A stretch of 64,000 nucleotides of DNA from Branchiostoma floridae. Its lineage: Eukaryota > Chordata > Leptocardii > Amphioxiformes > Branchiostomatidae. The translations under genes were made by a program, and so were the position numbers. Where the stretch lies: assembly GCF_000003815.2 (NCBI RefSeq), contig NC_049988.1, forward strand, positions 19,781,335 to 19,845,334, read 5' to 3'. Below, piece by piece: positions 33,580 through 44,184 of this stretch (position 1 is the stretch's first letter; the number at the start of each line of letters is the position of its first letter). The notes below the pieces were generated by a model. That model ran no database searches. It saw only the letters and a list, made by a program, of their open reading frames with translations, and had not been told where the DNA came from.

Positions 33580-34021
33580 GTCAGTGGTGCAAAAAATGCT
33601 TTAGGGTTGAAAGAACCCTGGATTGCTGGACAAAAAAGTCTGATTACCATCACATGTGTGCACTTTCCATCCAAATTTATTGATTCAGAAGCAAAGTACT
33701 TGGATGAAAACTGGATCAGAAGTTTGATAAACTTCGCCTCAATCCTCCACCCTTTGAGTGGCCTGAAATGGAGGTTGTAGATGAATGAGACTAGGCAGCA
33801 TTCACAATCAGCCCACAGTCGAAGCACCCGCAGTAATTATAACTTGATCTCACTAGGGCAATGGATTCTATTCCTCTGTGTCTATCGTCGCGTTTCCAAT
33901 AACTCAACTGTAATGTTACGGACAGCGGTAACGAACTATGATGTCAATCGGACAACCTATTCATCTTATGGAACAGGAGCTCGGATTAGAGTACTGGGAA
34001 ATGAGACAACTTCTTTTGGAT
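33580..34021 (+). pseudogene. Possible immunoglobulin V-type domain, broken by one stop
   Basis: One plus-strand frame runs from 33550 to 34023 with a single TAG at 33778-33780. An acceptor-like tatacctacag| precedes VSGAKNALGL. What suggests IgV: AGQKSLITITCVHFPSKF resembles strand B with the first Cys (33655-33657); NYNLIS resembles strand E; FLCVYRR supplies the second Cys (33877-33879) where the usual D-S-G-x-Y-x-C is blurred by a likely indel; YGTGARIRVLG resembles the J-like strand G motif (F/Y-G-x-G-T/A-x-L/I-x-V). The first half also recalls the CD300/pIgR style (TITCxxPSKF...KY). Against it: no clear core Trp after the first Cys, a stop, and no clear donor. If real it would be an immune-type receptor pseudogene or allele. 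Confidence 0.35.
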
Positions 34022-34202
34022 GACTTGTTATGGAAGTGAAGTTACAGTAACTTTGGAAACGAAGGTATCTAGTGCCATGTTTTAATGTTCACGTGCATAC
34101 ATGAATATAAATTCTACAACACAACACAACAACAACAGATATGAAAATGTGCCTAACTATGTAGAACCACGTAGAAAAACATTCTGTGCACTGTAGACCT
34201 TT

Positions 34203-35107
34203 CCCTCAAACACCCGAGTGGGGTCCATTTGGACCCCAGGCGTAAACTTTGAAGTACCATTTAAACAGATTTGATCTGAGGAAAAATTCCTTCCGTGACT
34301 TTGTTAGCCAATATCTTCTATACCTTCTCCTAAGTTTTTATGAACATTGGTACAATACTGTGGAAGCTATAAAGAAAGTCCGTGATCAGTCCGTCTGGGG
34401 TCCAAAGTGCAGCTTTTGAAACAAAGTTTTGAGTCTAACTCCCTAACTACTTATTCCATCACCACCAAACTTTCAGGGGATATTAAACATGTAAAACTAA
34501 ATCCTCATAGAAACTTCTGTGTCATCACCATATTAGCTTATAAGGGCGGCCATCTTGGATTTTGACTAATGACGTCATGAAATTAGCATAAACTATAAAT
34601 TTTGAATCATGAAAATAGCATTGAACTTCATAGAATTTTATTGTTGTAAGAAAACAAGCATGTTTTACCAAAAAAAAACCTGTTTAAATCGAAATTGGAT
34701 TTTTTTTGCAAAAATATGCCTGTCAGAATTCCGTTGCCATGGCAACCCCAAATAATGATAAATTTATTTTTTTTGACAAGAAAATTTTGCTAACAATATT
34801 TTGTGTTATATCACCAAGTTTCATAGCTTTAGCACCAGCCGTTCGTGAGTTACGCGACATAATAGTTGCTGAGGGGCTCAAAATTCCACTCTCTGGTCAG
34901 AATAGGTTTGGTGCAAAACATGGTCCTTCTGATTTTTTGCATACATTGTGATAATGAGATGGAATTAGCAACACCTTAACGAAGTAATGTATGTACAATG
35001 ATCACCGATATGAATTGGAACTGAGATTTTATGAACAAAACATTTTGGGGTCCGTTTGGACCCCACTCGGTCATTTTAGTCGCAAAAAAAGGTCGGGTGC
35101 TTGAGGG
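34203..35107. mobile_element. piggyBac-like non-autonomous element, second subfamily
   Basis: The left end CCCTCAAACACCCGAGTGGG is followed by GGTCCATTTGGACCCC. The right end is GGGGTCCGTTTGGACCCC, then GGTCGGGTGCTTGAGGG|TTAA (35108-35111). TTAA, CCCTCAA termini and a subterminal GGTCC-GGACC palindrome are typical of piggyBac relatives such as Looper/MER-type elements. The left TTAA has decayed to CTTT. The interior is homologous, in inverted orientation, to 4860-5180 and contains a perfect RFX palindrome at 34733-34746, GGCGGCCATCTTGG at 34545-34558 and TGACGTCA at 34570-34577. It does not encode a transposase. Confidence 0.75.
34733..34746. promoter_or_regulatory. Perfect RFX X-box palindrome inside the transposon
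   Basis: GTTGCCATGGCAAC is its own reverse complement and equals the textbook RFX-family binding site. The related element at 4791-5720 has GTTCCCATGGCAAC in the same relative place. Whether it is bound is unknown. Confidence 0.5.
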
Positions 35108-35111
35108 TTAA

Positions 35112-35660
35112 GGATCAGAAACAAGCTGAGGTAGCATCAGTCAGCAGGATGACCCGTCTTGACCTCCCTGACCCAATTGGAGTACCTGATTATCTACATA
35201 AAACCACAAGAGCTTTGCCGTTTGAGTCTGAGTGGTGCATGATAATCGAGTTAAGCGCCCTTTAACCAATGACAGACCTGGTTAACCACTTATGACCGCC
35301 AGCAAAACATTTTACATTCAGACACCCTGTCGCTTCTAACAGATAATCAGATTATGTTTAGTAAATAGTAGTTAAAGTCCATTTCATCTATTTACAAGGT
35401 ACATTTTCATTACGTGTCATTTTGTGAATTTTGAGTCAATCTTACATAAGTCTTATGCAAAAAGTATTGATGTACATGTGCCACTACCCCTGGTGTTATA
35501 AGCTAAAATGTTAAGCAAACTTCCATGCAAGTTCCAAACCATCATTAACTACATGCCCCGTAAGTTCAGTTCAGTTTAGTTACTCATATGCCCTGTAGGG
35601 ATGGCATTATGAATGATGGGGCTGGTGGCCGAGAAACAGGTAATTGCAAATTATATTTGA
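35112..35660. other. No recognisable feature
   Basis: Unique sequence between the piggyBac-like element and a possible conserved non-coding block. Confidence 0.3.
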
Positions 35661-35960
35661 CACCCTGGCAGAGAAATTAATTTCTAATTAGAGCCAATAG
35701 AGGAGCTAGAGTCAGGCACATTGATCATAGTCGGCAAAGATCTATGTATTATTTTCATGTTCCCTATGGTTAAATCATTGCACAGCTCGGATCATAACCT
35801 GACGACACGGTGGGTTATGTTTTACACTAAGACATCGTGCTGGTAGAGAGATGGGCTGGATTGGATGCTAATGAGTTTCGCATTACATTGCGCAAGACAA
35901 AATAAGGATCTTGGCATTTTGTTTACATGCAGTAGCGTTCGGCTGGCATTAAAATTTAAA
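35660..35960. promoter_or_regulatory. Candidate conserved non-coding block
   Basis: Unique sequence with closely packed homeodomain/forkhead-like words (TTTCTAATTAGAGCCAATAG, GGATGCTAATGAG, TTTGTTTACATG) and no frame. This is a texture-based guess, without any conservation data. Confidence 0.2.
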
Positions 35961-36474
35961 GTCGGCTCCGTTTTTAGTCACCCTTTAAGACTTTGGGACA
36001 CGCCTAAAATGTATTTTCATTGATAAATTGAATATGAGTAGGACACATTTCTTCAATTTACGATATTCTATTTAAGCGTCATGTTTTAAAGCAATGGAGT
36101 GACACATTGATAAAGCATAAATTCAAGGCTACTGTGTCAAGCAAATTAATATGATTTTGGAAACGATCCAACGTTTAAGATAGCATTTATCATAACGCCA
36201 GTGACAAAAGTACTTGAAACGTCTTGCCGTTTCCAAAATCAAATCCAGTAGCTTGAGTAACTGAATTTTGGCATATCCTATTACCTGAGTATCCAACATC
36301 CATCGACGTATACAGCTACCGTGTTTCAGTGACCTACAACTACAGAGAAAAGGGCACAGCAAGGGCATCACATAAACCACTGTCGTATCTACCACATATA
36401 TCAGTCTGTACCATCAACAACAGCCGCAACTATAATCAACCAGGTTGTACTGGCATATATGTGCCTCTGTGTGC

Positions 36475-37095
36475 GATAAGATACAATGACTGATACACGT
36501 GTGCAAACACTATCAGTGTTCTAATTCCGAGCCCATTACGTCTCTGGTACGGTGTGGTGTAAGTAACGGGTATACAGCCGTAACTGCCGTACGACCTCCT
36601 TACAGTTGAGGTTGTGCATGAGCTAGTACGTACGATAAGATACAAATGACTGATGTAGACCAATGCAGGGCAAAGCATACATGCACGGGTCAACCAAAAC
36701 TATCAAAACTCATACAGAGAGCTAGACTGTGTTGGTTGGGGCATGTTGGTTAGAATGCCGATTCTTAGAATCCCCCGGATAGTACTGAGCTGGTGCCTAG
36801 CAGGAAGAAGAACGAATAGATGACAAGCTGTGACATGGAGTAGAACTGTAGAGCATCCCTTGCTGTGTCTGGATGCACCTTGGCGGGACGCAACGGACAG
36901 CATCTGTTAAGAAGCTGTGGAGAACAATGACGGCCCCCCTCAGTCAGTAATAACAATCATGGCTGATATGCGGCTTTGATGATGATGATAATGATACATG
37001 TATGTAAGCGCTATCAGGGGTTCTGATTCCGTACCCATTACGTGTGGTGTAAGTAACAGATATACAGCCGTGACTGCCGTACATTCTCTTGACAG
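36475..37095. repeat. Two-unit diverged duplication
   Basis: GTTCTAATTCCGAGCCCATT with GTGGTGTAAGTAACGGGTAT and ACAGCCGTAACTGCCGTAC (about 36518-36592) matches GTTCTGATTCCGTACCCATT and following text (about 37019-37083). Confidence 0.75.
36765..36956 (-). other. Open segment with AG acceptor; coding status unclear
   Basis: The minus frame includes RPAKVHPDTARDALQFYS and a hydrophobic LVIYSFFFLLG before a stop at 36765. It follows a stretch ending ctccacag. It reads like protein but I recognise no family, and it falls inside a duplicated neighbourhood. It could be a decayed exon or chance. Confidence 0.2.
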
Positions 37096-37099
37096 GTGA

Positions 37100-40000
37100 C
37101 CCAATTTTCTTTCGAGCGTGAAATGGAACCCAATATTGTCCATTTGCCCGGATGCAATAACAGAGAAAGCCGGAGATTTGAGTTACGGTGATCCTGGATA
37201 TGAGAGTTTCCCGTTAGCTAGTTGTGTTTAGGGCATCCGCTAGTGATTCAATATACAGCCTCTTAACAATGGGCTCCTATGACAAAAAGAGGAGAAAGCA
37301 ACTGTTAATAACTCAACTTTCTGACGTTACTGGCACACAGACATACCCTCATATGAAAGCCCGACATCTCAGCTATCCAAACAAACACATTTCGGCATGA
37401 ACCTAACGGCGAAAACTTCCAGGAAACTGAAAGATTGACCCATGACCTCAAAACCGCACCACAACCCAGTGAGAAGGCCATGTGCTAGGACAAAAAAGTC
37501 CCAACTTTATACCCCCTAAAAACCACACAAACTCAGCTTTTTGGCCCTGATCAGAAAGTAGAAACCCTCCCCTGTCACACCCACCTCAAAACTACCAGGA
37601 TTTCTACCCATTTGACCAGGAAAAAAAATCTTAAAGGTTTACGCCCTGAACTACATTCGACAACCATCAATTTGCATGCCGAATCACTGGCGGATGCCCT
37701 TTATGGTTGCACTGATGTGCATTCAAGGCCAAATCTAACACTGGATGCAGATAAAGCTATTAGCCTAAAATGGACATATCAACTTGCCTACCTGACTGAT
37801 ATTTGAAACGTTGTAATTCTATTAGAAGACGCTTAATGTACCTCTGTATATTATCAAGAACTTGAACAAGAAATATGCCTTAAGGAATAAACATTGACTC
37901 GAGCTGAGAACTCAAGAAATGATCACGCCGTGCACACCTCCCTAGAGGACCTAAAGTTAGACTTAACGTAATGTAGATTTGAGTATTTGTCTATTGGTTC
38001 AAAACTATACGTTGTGCACTATCGGTCAGAGGAACAGACTCGGGTAAATGCCTTCGGGCTGAAGATTTAATAAAAAAAAACGCAGTCCATTAAGCTACAC
38101 CCTCTGGAATGCCTCAATACATGGGGTAAAACTTATTTCCCCATGTCGTAGATAGACATCAGAAGCACTTAACGTCCCCCAAATAACGGCTGTTATCTTG
38201 CCGTTATTGCCGCGAGAAAACTGTTGCTAACTAATCCCCACGTGCATTCCCGGTGTTCAGTATTTTCCTCTTACACAAATGATTCAAATCCGTCACCCGT
38301 AGCTATAAACCCTGTAAGAAGATTGCTTTTGAAGCGATGGGATAATGTAACGACTTTCGTTACCTCAAGAAAGCTATCGGTAGAAAATTCCTGTTTTCAT
38401 TACTCTTTTATGTGCAGTGTTCACATAAATGGACTACATCCACAAATTGCTGTTTCACCTCCGACGGAGAGATTACCATTGCGAAGATATAATACAACAC
38501 GTTTCGCTTCTGACATCTCTCATCGGAATGTGCAGCGGAGCCCCGGCACTGGCCGTGCGATGAAAACGACTTGAAAGGCAGTTAGCGTTAGAATGAGCTA
38601 CACACCTCCTGACATCGGCCCCTACATAATGCAGACCAATGCAGGGTAAAGCAAATCTGCCTTAAAACCCTTTATCGTCCAATGATTTGCGATCCTTCCA
38701 GCGAGCTGAAGCTTTTCATCTCAATTCGGCCCCTCCATGCGTGTCCGTGCCGATATCTCCTCGGCCGTAAATGCAATTTTGTCTCATCGATTGCCGCTTC
38801 CAGTCCATGAAAAGCTTTTTGTGCGGGCTGCGCGGGAACGAGAATCGTTCCGCCTGGGTGGTCACGTGTCAGACCACCGTGGGAACGAGTCTGGCAGAAG
38901 CTCACATCGGGACTTCAGTCTCCTTCCCTGGGAATTTTCTGATAATTTCGAAACACAAAAGCTGATGTAGCAATTCTTTTCAATATGTGTTGGAAGTTAC
39001 GACTTAACGTGGCGCCGGCATATGTGTGCAACAAAGCGCCATAACCGTGGCCAAAAGCCAACTCTCCTTTGATACTGCAGTCTCAGCGGCAGCACACTGG
39101 CCTGCCTTCGTACTCATGAAAGATACAGCAATACAATCAGTAGCACATTTAGCATTTTGAATGTGTTTAAACGCCTGATAGTCGCTATTTTTGAGAGGCA
39201 TTTCTAGTTCCTTTACGGTTAAAATTGACAACAGATTATATTTGCAAAAAAACATCATTCTCTGCTGATGCCGATGTAGAAACACTGGCTGTAACAGCTG
39301 GGTGGTCAGAACCCAGTAAAGAACTCACAAAGGCGGGACAAAAACGATCACTCATTGGACGGTTTTTAGAATGTCCTGTGTAGTCAAAAATAAAACAAAG
39401 GCTTTCCCGTCCCATCAAACACTGGCATAGAATACTAACCGCATCGGCAATTGGCTTACAAAGTGTTCTTTGTATTAACAAAACCCTCTCGGGAACAGTC
39501 CGTAGCCGCCATAACCTGATGTGCCTAAGTTGTAGTAATCAAAACATCTGCCGTTAGCAGGCACGAGAAGGAATCTCTAGCGCCCTTCATAACGTCAGAT
39601 TATCAAACGACATAATCATCACTGCCATTGCTCTCGTGCCGTATATTGCTAACAAATATCTTCCTTCTGGAGACATTCAGAAAATGCGAACAAAATTGAA
39701 AGACAGACAATAACGCTTAAAAACACATAAGCGATCCTCAGCTGATTCCTAACTGTACGTGTTAAACGACTATTTCCGTCTACCTCGTGCATATGCTACC
39801 AAAGATATACTGTGTTCCTTGCTGAGGTAAAATGAACCGAATTTGTTTCTTATCAAAGTACTTCCTCTGGCATCAAAAAGTTATAATGATATTATTGTCG
39901 ATGATGTTCATCTGATAATGAATTGGCACCATACAATTTTCTGCCTGGAAAGGCATGGCAGATGCACACACAGCCGGGTCAACTACCCCACGCATTGTCC

Positions 40001-40740
40001 TCGGCTGCTAACTTCTGCCACCGTAGTCTACCAAAGGCAATGTTATCTATGATATTGAATTTATACGTATACTTTTGGATCAAAAGGACTTCCTATCCAC
40101 GGATCTTTGATCAAACCAGCTTATCAACCGAGGTTATCTGAACGTGGTACAGTTACCATACGATGATCTGCCCGCGACTGTCCCCACATATATTTACAGG
40201 GCAGAAGCTATACCGCAATGTTAACGTCTGCCGCGCACATAGCACATTCAAGCTGCCGTCACACCAATGTACAGAACTATAAACCATTCTCATTCCCTTC
40301 ATCAAGTAAACATAACAGGGATGTTTGGACTGATATCTGACAACCTTCTGCTTTCGAATATGTACCAGAATATGAAACAGAGGGATAAGAATCAAAGCAT
40401 TCCAAAAAGCTGCTACTGCTTAAATGTATTCCTAATAGTGACGCACTAAGTTACAGAATTCTAATCTACTGTTCTTTTCCCTGTGTCAAATCAGCAAATG
40501 GAAGTAGATTATCTTTACTGCTTCTGATGTAATACACAAATCTACCAGCAAATATGCTCCCGACGTTACAGGAGGAAAGCTAGTCAATTAAATGATTTGG
40601 ACCGCTGCCACTTGCCACGCGCATACCGAATGCTATTACAACAATCTGCAGCTACAAAGCATTCCACTTTATTTCTCTGTATACAATTAGCATATTAATG
40701 GATGCACTGTGTATTGCTACCTTACAGGATTCTGCCTATG
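37100..40740. other. Intronic sequence with nothing identifiable
   Basis: Unique or old sequence. Several open stretches (38224-38574 plus, 38672-38905 minus, 39004-39481 minus) have no splice pairs or domain signatures that I can defend. The GC-rich patch at 38680-38950 is open in several frames at once, which argues against reading any single one. Confidence 0.35.
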
Positions 40741-40749
40741 GGGATTGTT

Positions 40750-42726
40750 ATAAAATTAGCAACAGACGGACAGCGCGTTGCTACTAAAAGCTTCCACCTG
40801 CCAATTAACAGAACTCATTCCTAACGCTGTCACGGTGACCTGAGAAGCGCCCCAACCATCACCCTACTTCTTCGTATATAGTCAGGACATTACAGGCGAT
40901 TATGTCTTCTTTATGCAAACAAGTATAAAAAAAGATCTAAAGACGGAAAGCTACTCAGCGTTGTTCCTGACAGCTTGTCACTTACAAGGAGCATTCTTCG
41001 AATGTAAACCACCACAATAACCTGCAGAACGTCCCGATCCATACTTTACTTCTTTGTATTAAATCATCATATTACAAGATCTAATAATTACTAAAAGTAC
41101 AGAAAAGTTTCTTCTTATGAAGATACAAAATAGCTGCAGACGGAATGCTACTCAGCCCGTTGTTCTTGAAAGCTCTCCACATGCCAAACACATAAAACAT
41201 TTATAACTCTATCACAACGACCAGCAGAACTCCAGACTCTACTTCTCTACATAAAATCATCTCATTACAGAAGATTATACATTTTGATATCTTATACTTT
41301 TCTGCTTATGAAGATAAAACAAATGGGTGCAGATGGAATGCTGTTCATCGTGTTCTTCTTAGAAGCCATCCTTACCACACAAAACGAATTCCTAAAGCTA
41401 CATGTATCACATGGACCTGCAGAAAGCCCCAACCCATGCTTAATTAACTTATTTGCATAAAATGTACAAGATGTAATCAGTTCTGACATCTTTTATCTTT
41501 CTGTCTATATAAATATTGAAAAAGAAAGAAAAATAGCTGCAGACGGAATGCTACTTAGCACGTTGTTCTTGAAAGCTAGTGCTTGCCATACGCACATTGC
41601 AATCCTACCTACTTACCCGTCTCGGCCAGGCACCCTTCAATTATTAATCACAGAAGATTATATCTTGCGACATCTTACACTTTTTTGGTTTGTCGATCGA
41701 AATAGCTGCAGACGGAATGCTACTCAGCGCGTTAATCTTTAAACCCCTTGCTTGTCAAACGCATATTGCAGTCCTACAGTCATCACACTGTTCACACTTA
41801 CCTGTCTCGGCCAGGCACCCTTCAATTATTAATCACAGAAGATTATTTTGATATCTTACACTTTTATTCTTTGTCGATCAAATAAAGCTGCAAACGGAAT
41901 GCTACTCAGCGCGTTAATCTTTAAACCTCTTGCTTGCCACACGTACATTGCAATCCTACAGTCATCACTCGGTTTACACGTAGCTGTTTCGGCCAGGCAC
42001 CCTTCAATTATTAATCACAGAAGATAATATCTTTTGATATCTTACACTTTTATTCTTTGTCGATCAAATATAGCTGCAAACGGAATGCTACTCAGCGCGT
42101 TAATCTTTAAACTTCTTGCTTGCCACACGTACATTGCAATCCTACAGCCATCACTCGGTTTACACCTAGCTGTTTCGGCCAGGCACCCTTCAATTATTAA
42201 TCACAGAAGATTATATATTTAGATATCTTACACTTTTATTCTTTGTCGATCAAATATAGCTGCAAACGGAATGCTACTCAGCGCGTTAATTTTTAAACCT
42301 CTTGCTTGCCACACGTAGATTGCAATCCTACAGTCATCACTCGGTTTACACCTAGCTGTATCGGCCAGGCACCTTTGATTATTAATCACAGAAGATTATA
42401 TCTTTTGATATCTTACACTTTTCTGCTTTGTCGATCCAAAATAGCTGCATACGGAATGCTACTCAGCGTGTTCTTCTTGAAAGCTAGGGCTTGCCAAACG
42501 CACATTGCAATCCTACAGCTATTCCACTGTTCACACCCACCTGTCTCGGCCAGGCACCCTTTAATTATTAATCACAGAAGATTGTATCTTTTGATATCTT
42601 ACACTTTTCTGCTTTGTCGATCCAAAATAGCTACATACGGAATGCTACTCAGCGCGTTGTTCTTGAAAGCTAGTGCTTGCCAAACGCACATTGCAATCCT
42701 ACAGCTATCCCACGGTTCACACCCAC
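40750..42726. repeat. Tandem array amplified from exon 1 donor region (about ten units)
   Basis: The motif AGCTGCAnACGGAATGCTAC recurs at about 40938, 41132, 41325, 41535, 41704, 41886, 42072, 42258, 42443 and 42629. Spacing is 169-210 bp, settling at 185-186 bp near exon 1. Each of the well-kept units also contains CTCGGCCAGGCACCCTTCAA, which is the complement of the last 20 or so coding bases of exon 1. The array therefore begins with the real exon and decays leftward into the first intron. On the minus strand the donor GT survives at 42540, 41801 and 41616 (the copy at 41801 reads CAG|GTAAGT) but is lost near 41983, 42169 and 42355. The leftmost units are strongly diverged. Confidence 0.85.
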
Positions 42727-42790
42727 CTGTCTCGGCCAGGCACCCTTCAACCCCGAGGACCAACAGGAGTAGATCAAACAGTCGCGACAT
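42727..42790 (-). CDS. Exon 1 of an unidentified secreted-protein gene (signal peptide exon)
   Basis: The ATG at 42790 opens a classic signal peptide, MSRLFDLLLLVLGVEGCLA, with a plausible cleavage after CLA. An in-frame upstream ATG exists but would bury the hydrophobic core behind about 40 Arg/Gly-rich residues, so I prefer this start. The exon stops at GAGACAG|GTGGGT, a good donor, leaving one base of the next codon (phase 1). The upstream sequence is GC-rich like a 5' leader. The next acceptor I can support, at 12067, is also phase 1, implying an intron near 30.7 kb unless exons were missed. The phases of all four supported exons agree, which would be unlikely by chance for unrelated open segments. 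Role: routes the product into the secretory pathway. The family is not recognised. The exon end is the source of the tandem array just downstream. Confidence 0.6.
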
Positions 42791-43020
42791 CCTTCGCTTC
42801 GCCAATGACCGGGTGTTCCCTCCCGTGTAGCCGGCACGCCGTACGCCCCGTTCAGCCCTGCACCGTCCTCTTATCACCAGCGCGCATCCGCCCCAGCTCG
42901 TCACCAACACTCGCTCGACCGGCTCAGGAATGAGATACCAATTGGAGAGATCCGATAGGAGCGGACTGCCGCAGACAGCCTGACGGATATACTACTGCTG
43001 GGACCTAACAGGGAGAGTGC

Positions 43021-43027
43021 ATTTATA
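43021..43027 (-). promoter_or_regulatory. Candidate TATA box for the minus-strand gene
   Basis: Read on the minus strand this is TATAAAT, about 230 bases upstream of the exon 1 ATG. A start site near 42990-43000 would give a leader of about 200 bases. The leader is GC-rich and contains a palindromic CCAATTGG at 42938-42945, which would then sit downstream of the start, so a more proximal start site using that CCAAT element is also possible. Position and motif are the only evidence. Confidence 0.25.
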
Positions 43028-43029
43028 GT

Positions 43030-43838
43030 TCGGGGTGGTTTCTGTGTGAAAAATGTTGATGGGGACAAAGGTCATGGAGTGTACGTGTGGAATAAACCGA
43101 TCCTGATCGAACGCAATATCGAACAAATAGAACCAGGTAGAACACTCTATTCAATTTCGAAATTCTCCGTCAAAAACAGTTCCAGTGGGGATTTTGAGAA
43201 GGAAAAAGAATAAAAGATTACTAAATGAAGCTAAACCCAGTTCCAAACACGTTGAAATATATAAGATTCATTGCATTCAAAGGCATTTGACTAAGTTTAT
43301 GCTGTCTTTGGGACCAAATTGCTTTGATTTTACACGGTTTACATCAAACGAATTAGACGCAAGTAGTTAGCTGGAAACGACCGCCACCATTGGTCCTCGT
43401 TAGGAATCTACGTATTGGACGAAATGGTCATCGTGCAAGAAATTTAAACTATTCTCATAGATCACCACAATGCATTGTATGGAAAATCAGTTGTTGTTTC
43501 TTAAAATCCAATGCAATGGCAATGGATCATTTGAATACATACATAACATATGCGGGTCTGCCGTTTTACTCCTTAAGTGCTTTTAAGACTTGCGACAGCC
43601 ACTTAGATGACGAGAGATTGCCTCATTCATCTGTATTTCAGTTGTCGATTGTGTGGCTGTTCCGCAACTGTGCAACGACCTACTTTTCTGTGCAGTAATG
43701 GATTTGAATGATAATGGCCTTGTGTGGACATACTTTATTTGGACTGGGGCAAAGTAACAGGAAAGTTAACATTGCTTTAAAATGTTATCTTCTAGTTACA
43801 GACATCAAGCTTAAGCAGTGTGAAATTGCTGTGTAATT
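43030..43838. other. Upstream of the minus-strand gene; no clear feature
   Basis: Intergenic DNA beyond the candidate TATA box. A plus-strand frame at 43390-43698 has no recognisable motif. Confidence 0.3.
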
Positions 43839-44184
43839 TCATGTCATTGTTGTACCCCGAGGGAGTGATAACCTCTGGGCATTTCTGCAAGTTTCTTCGC
43901 ACACTATCTCAATGTAGTCAATGAGGTCCTCTTCAATGCCCCCTTCTTGCCATATTACCACCGGAATACCAAGGAGGCTTGCATTGTCCTGAAGGAATCC
44001 TTCTGTCATTATTGACGTCGTTAACATACTTTGCATACCATCGTTGACATTTACAATGAATTGTATTTGCATGGGATGTTTTAAACGTGATTTCCCGTCG
44101 CTGCTCAAGTTGGTTGGCTTGTTTGATAGACTCGGGCGAAATTAAATACGATGTGACATTTATGTTGTGTGCAATTCTTCTCAT
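43839..44184 (-). other. Two overlapping protein-like frames, possible frameshifted relic
   Basis: The downstream frame (GFLQDNASLLGIPVVIWQEG, then an acidic EEDLIDYIEIV stretch) ends at a stop at 43839. The upstream frame (SPESIKQANQLEQRREITFK) overlaps it in another register. Both halves look more protein-like than their alternatives, so a single old coding segment with a frameshift is possible. I recognise no family, and chance is a fair alternative. Confidence 0.2.

Noticed and set aside
40750-42726. CRISPR-like array (regular repeats)
   Set aside because: Units are about 185 bp and homologous throughout, with no unique spacers; the sequence is eukaryotic.
42306-42830. Longest open frame of the window (174 codons, plus strand)
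   Set aside because: It is a read-through of the 185-bp tandem units on the strand opposite the signal-peptide exon; the repeated peptide is a translation artefact.
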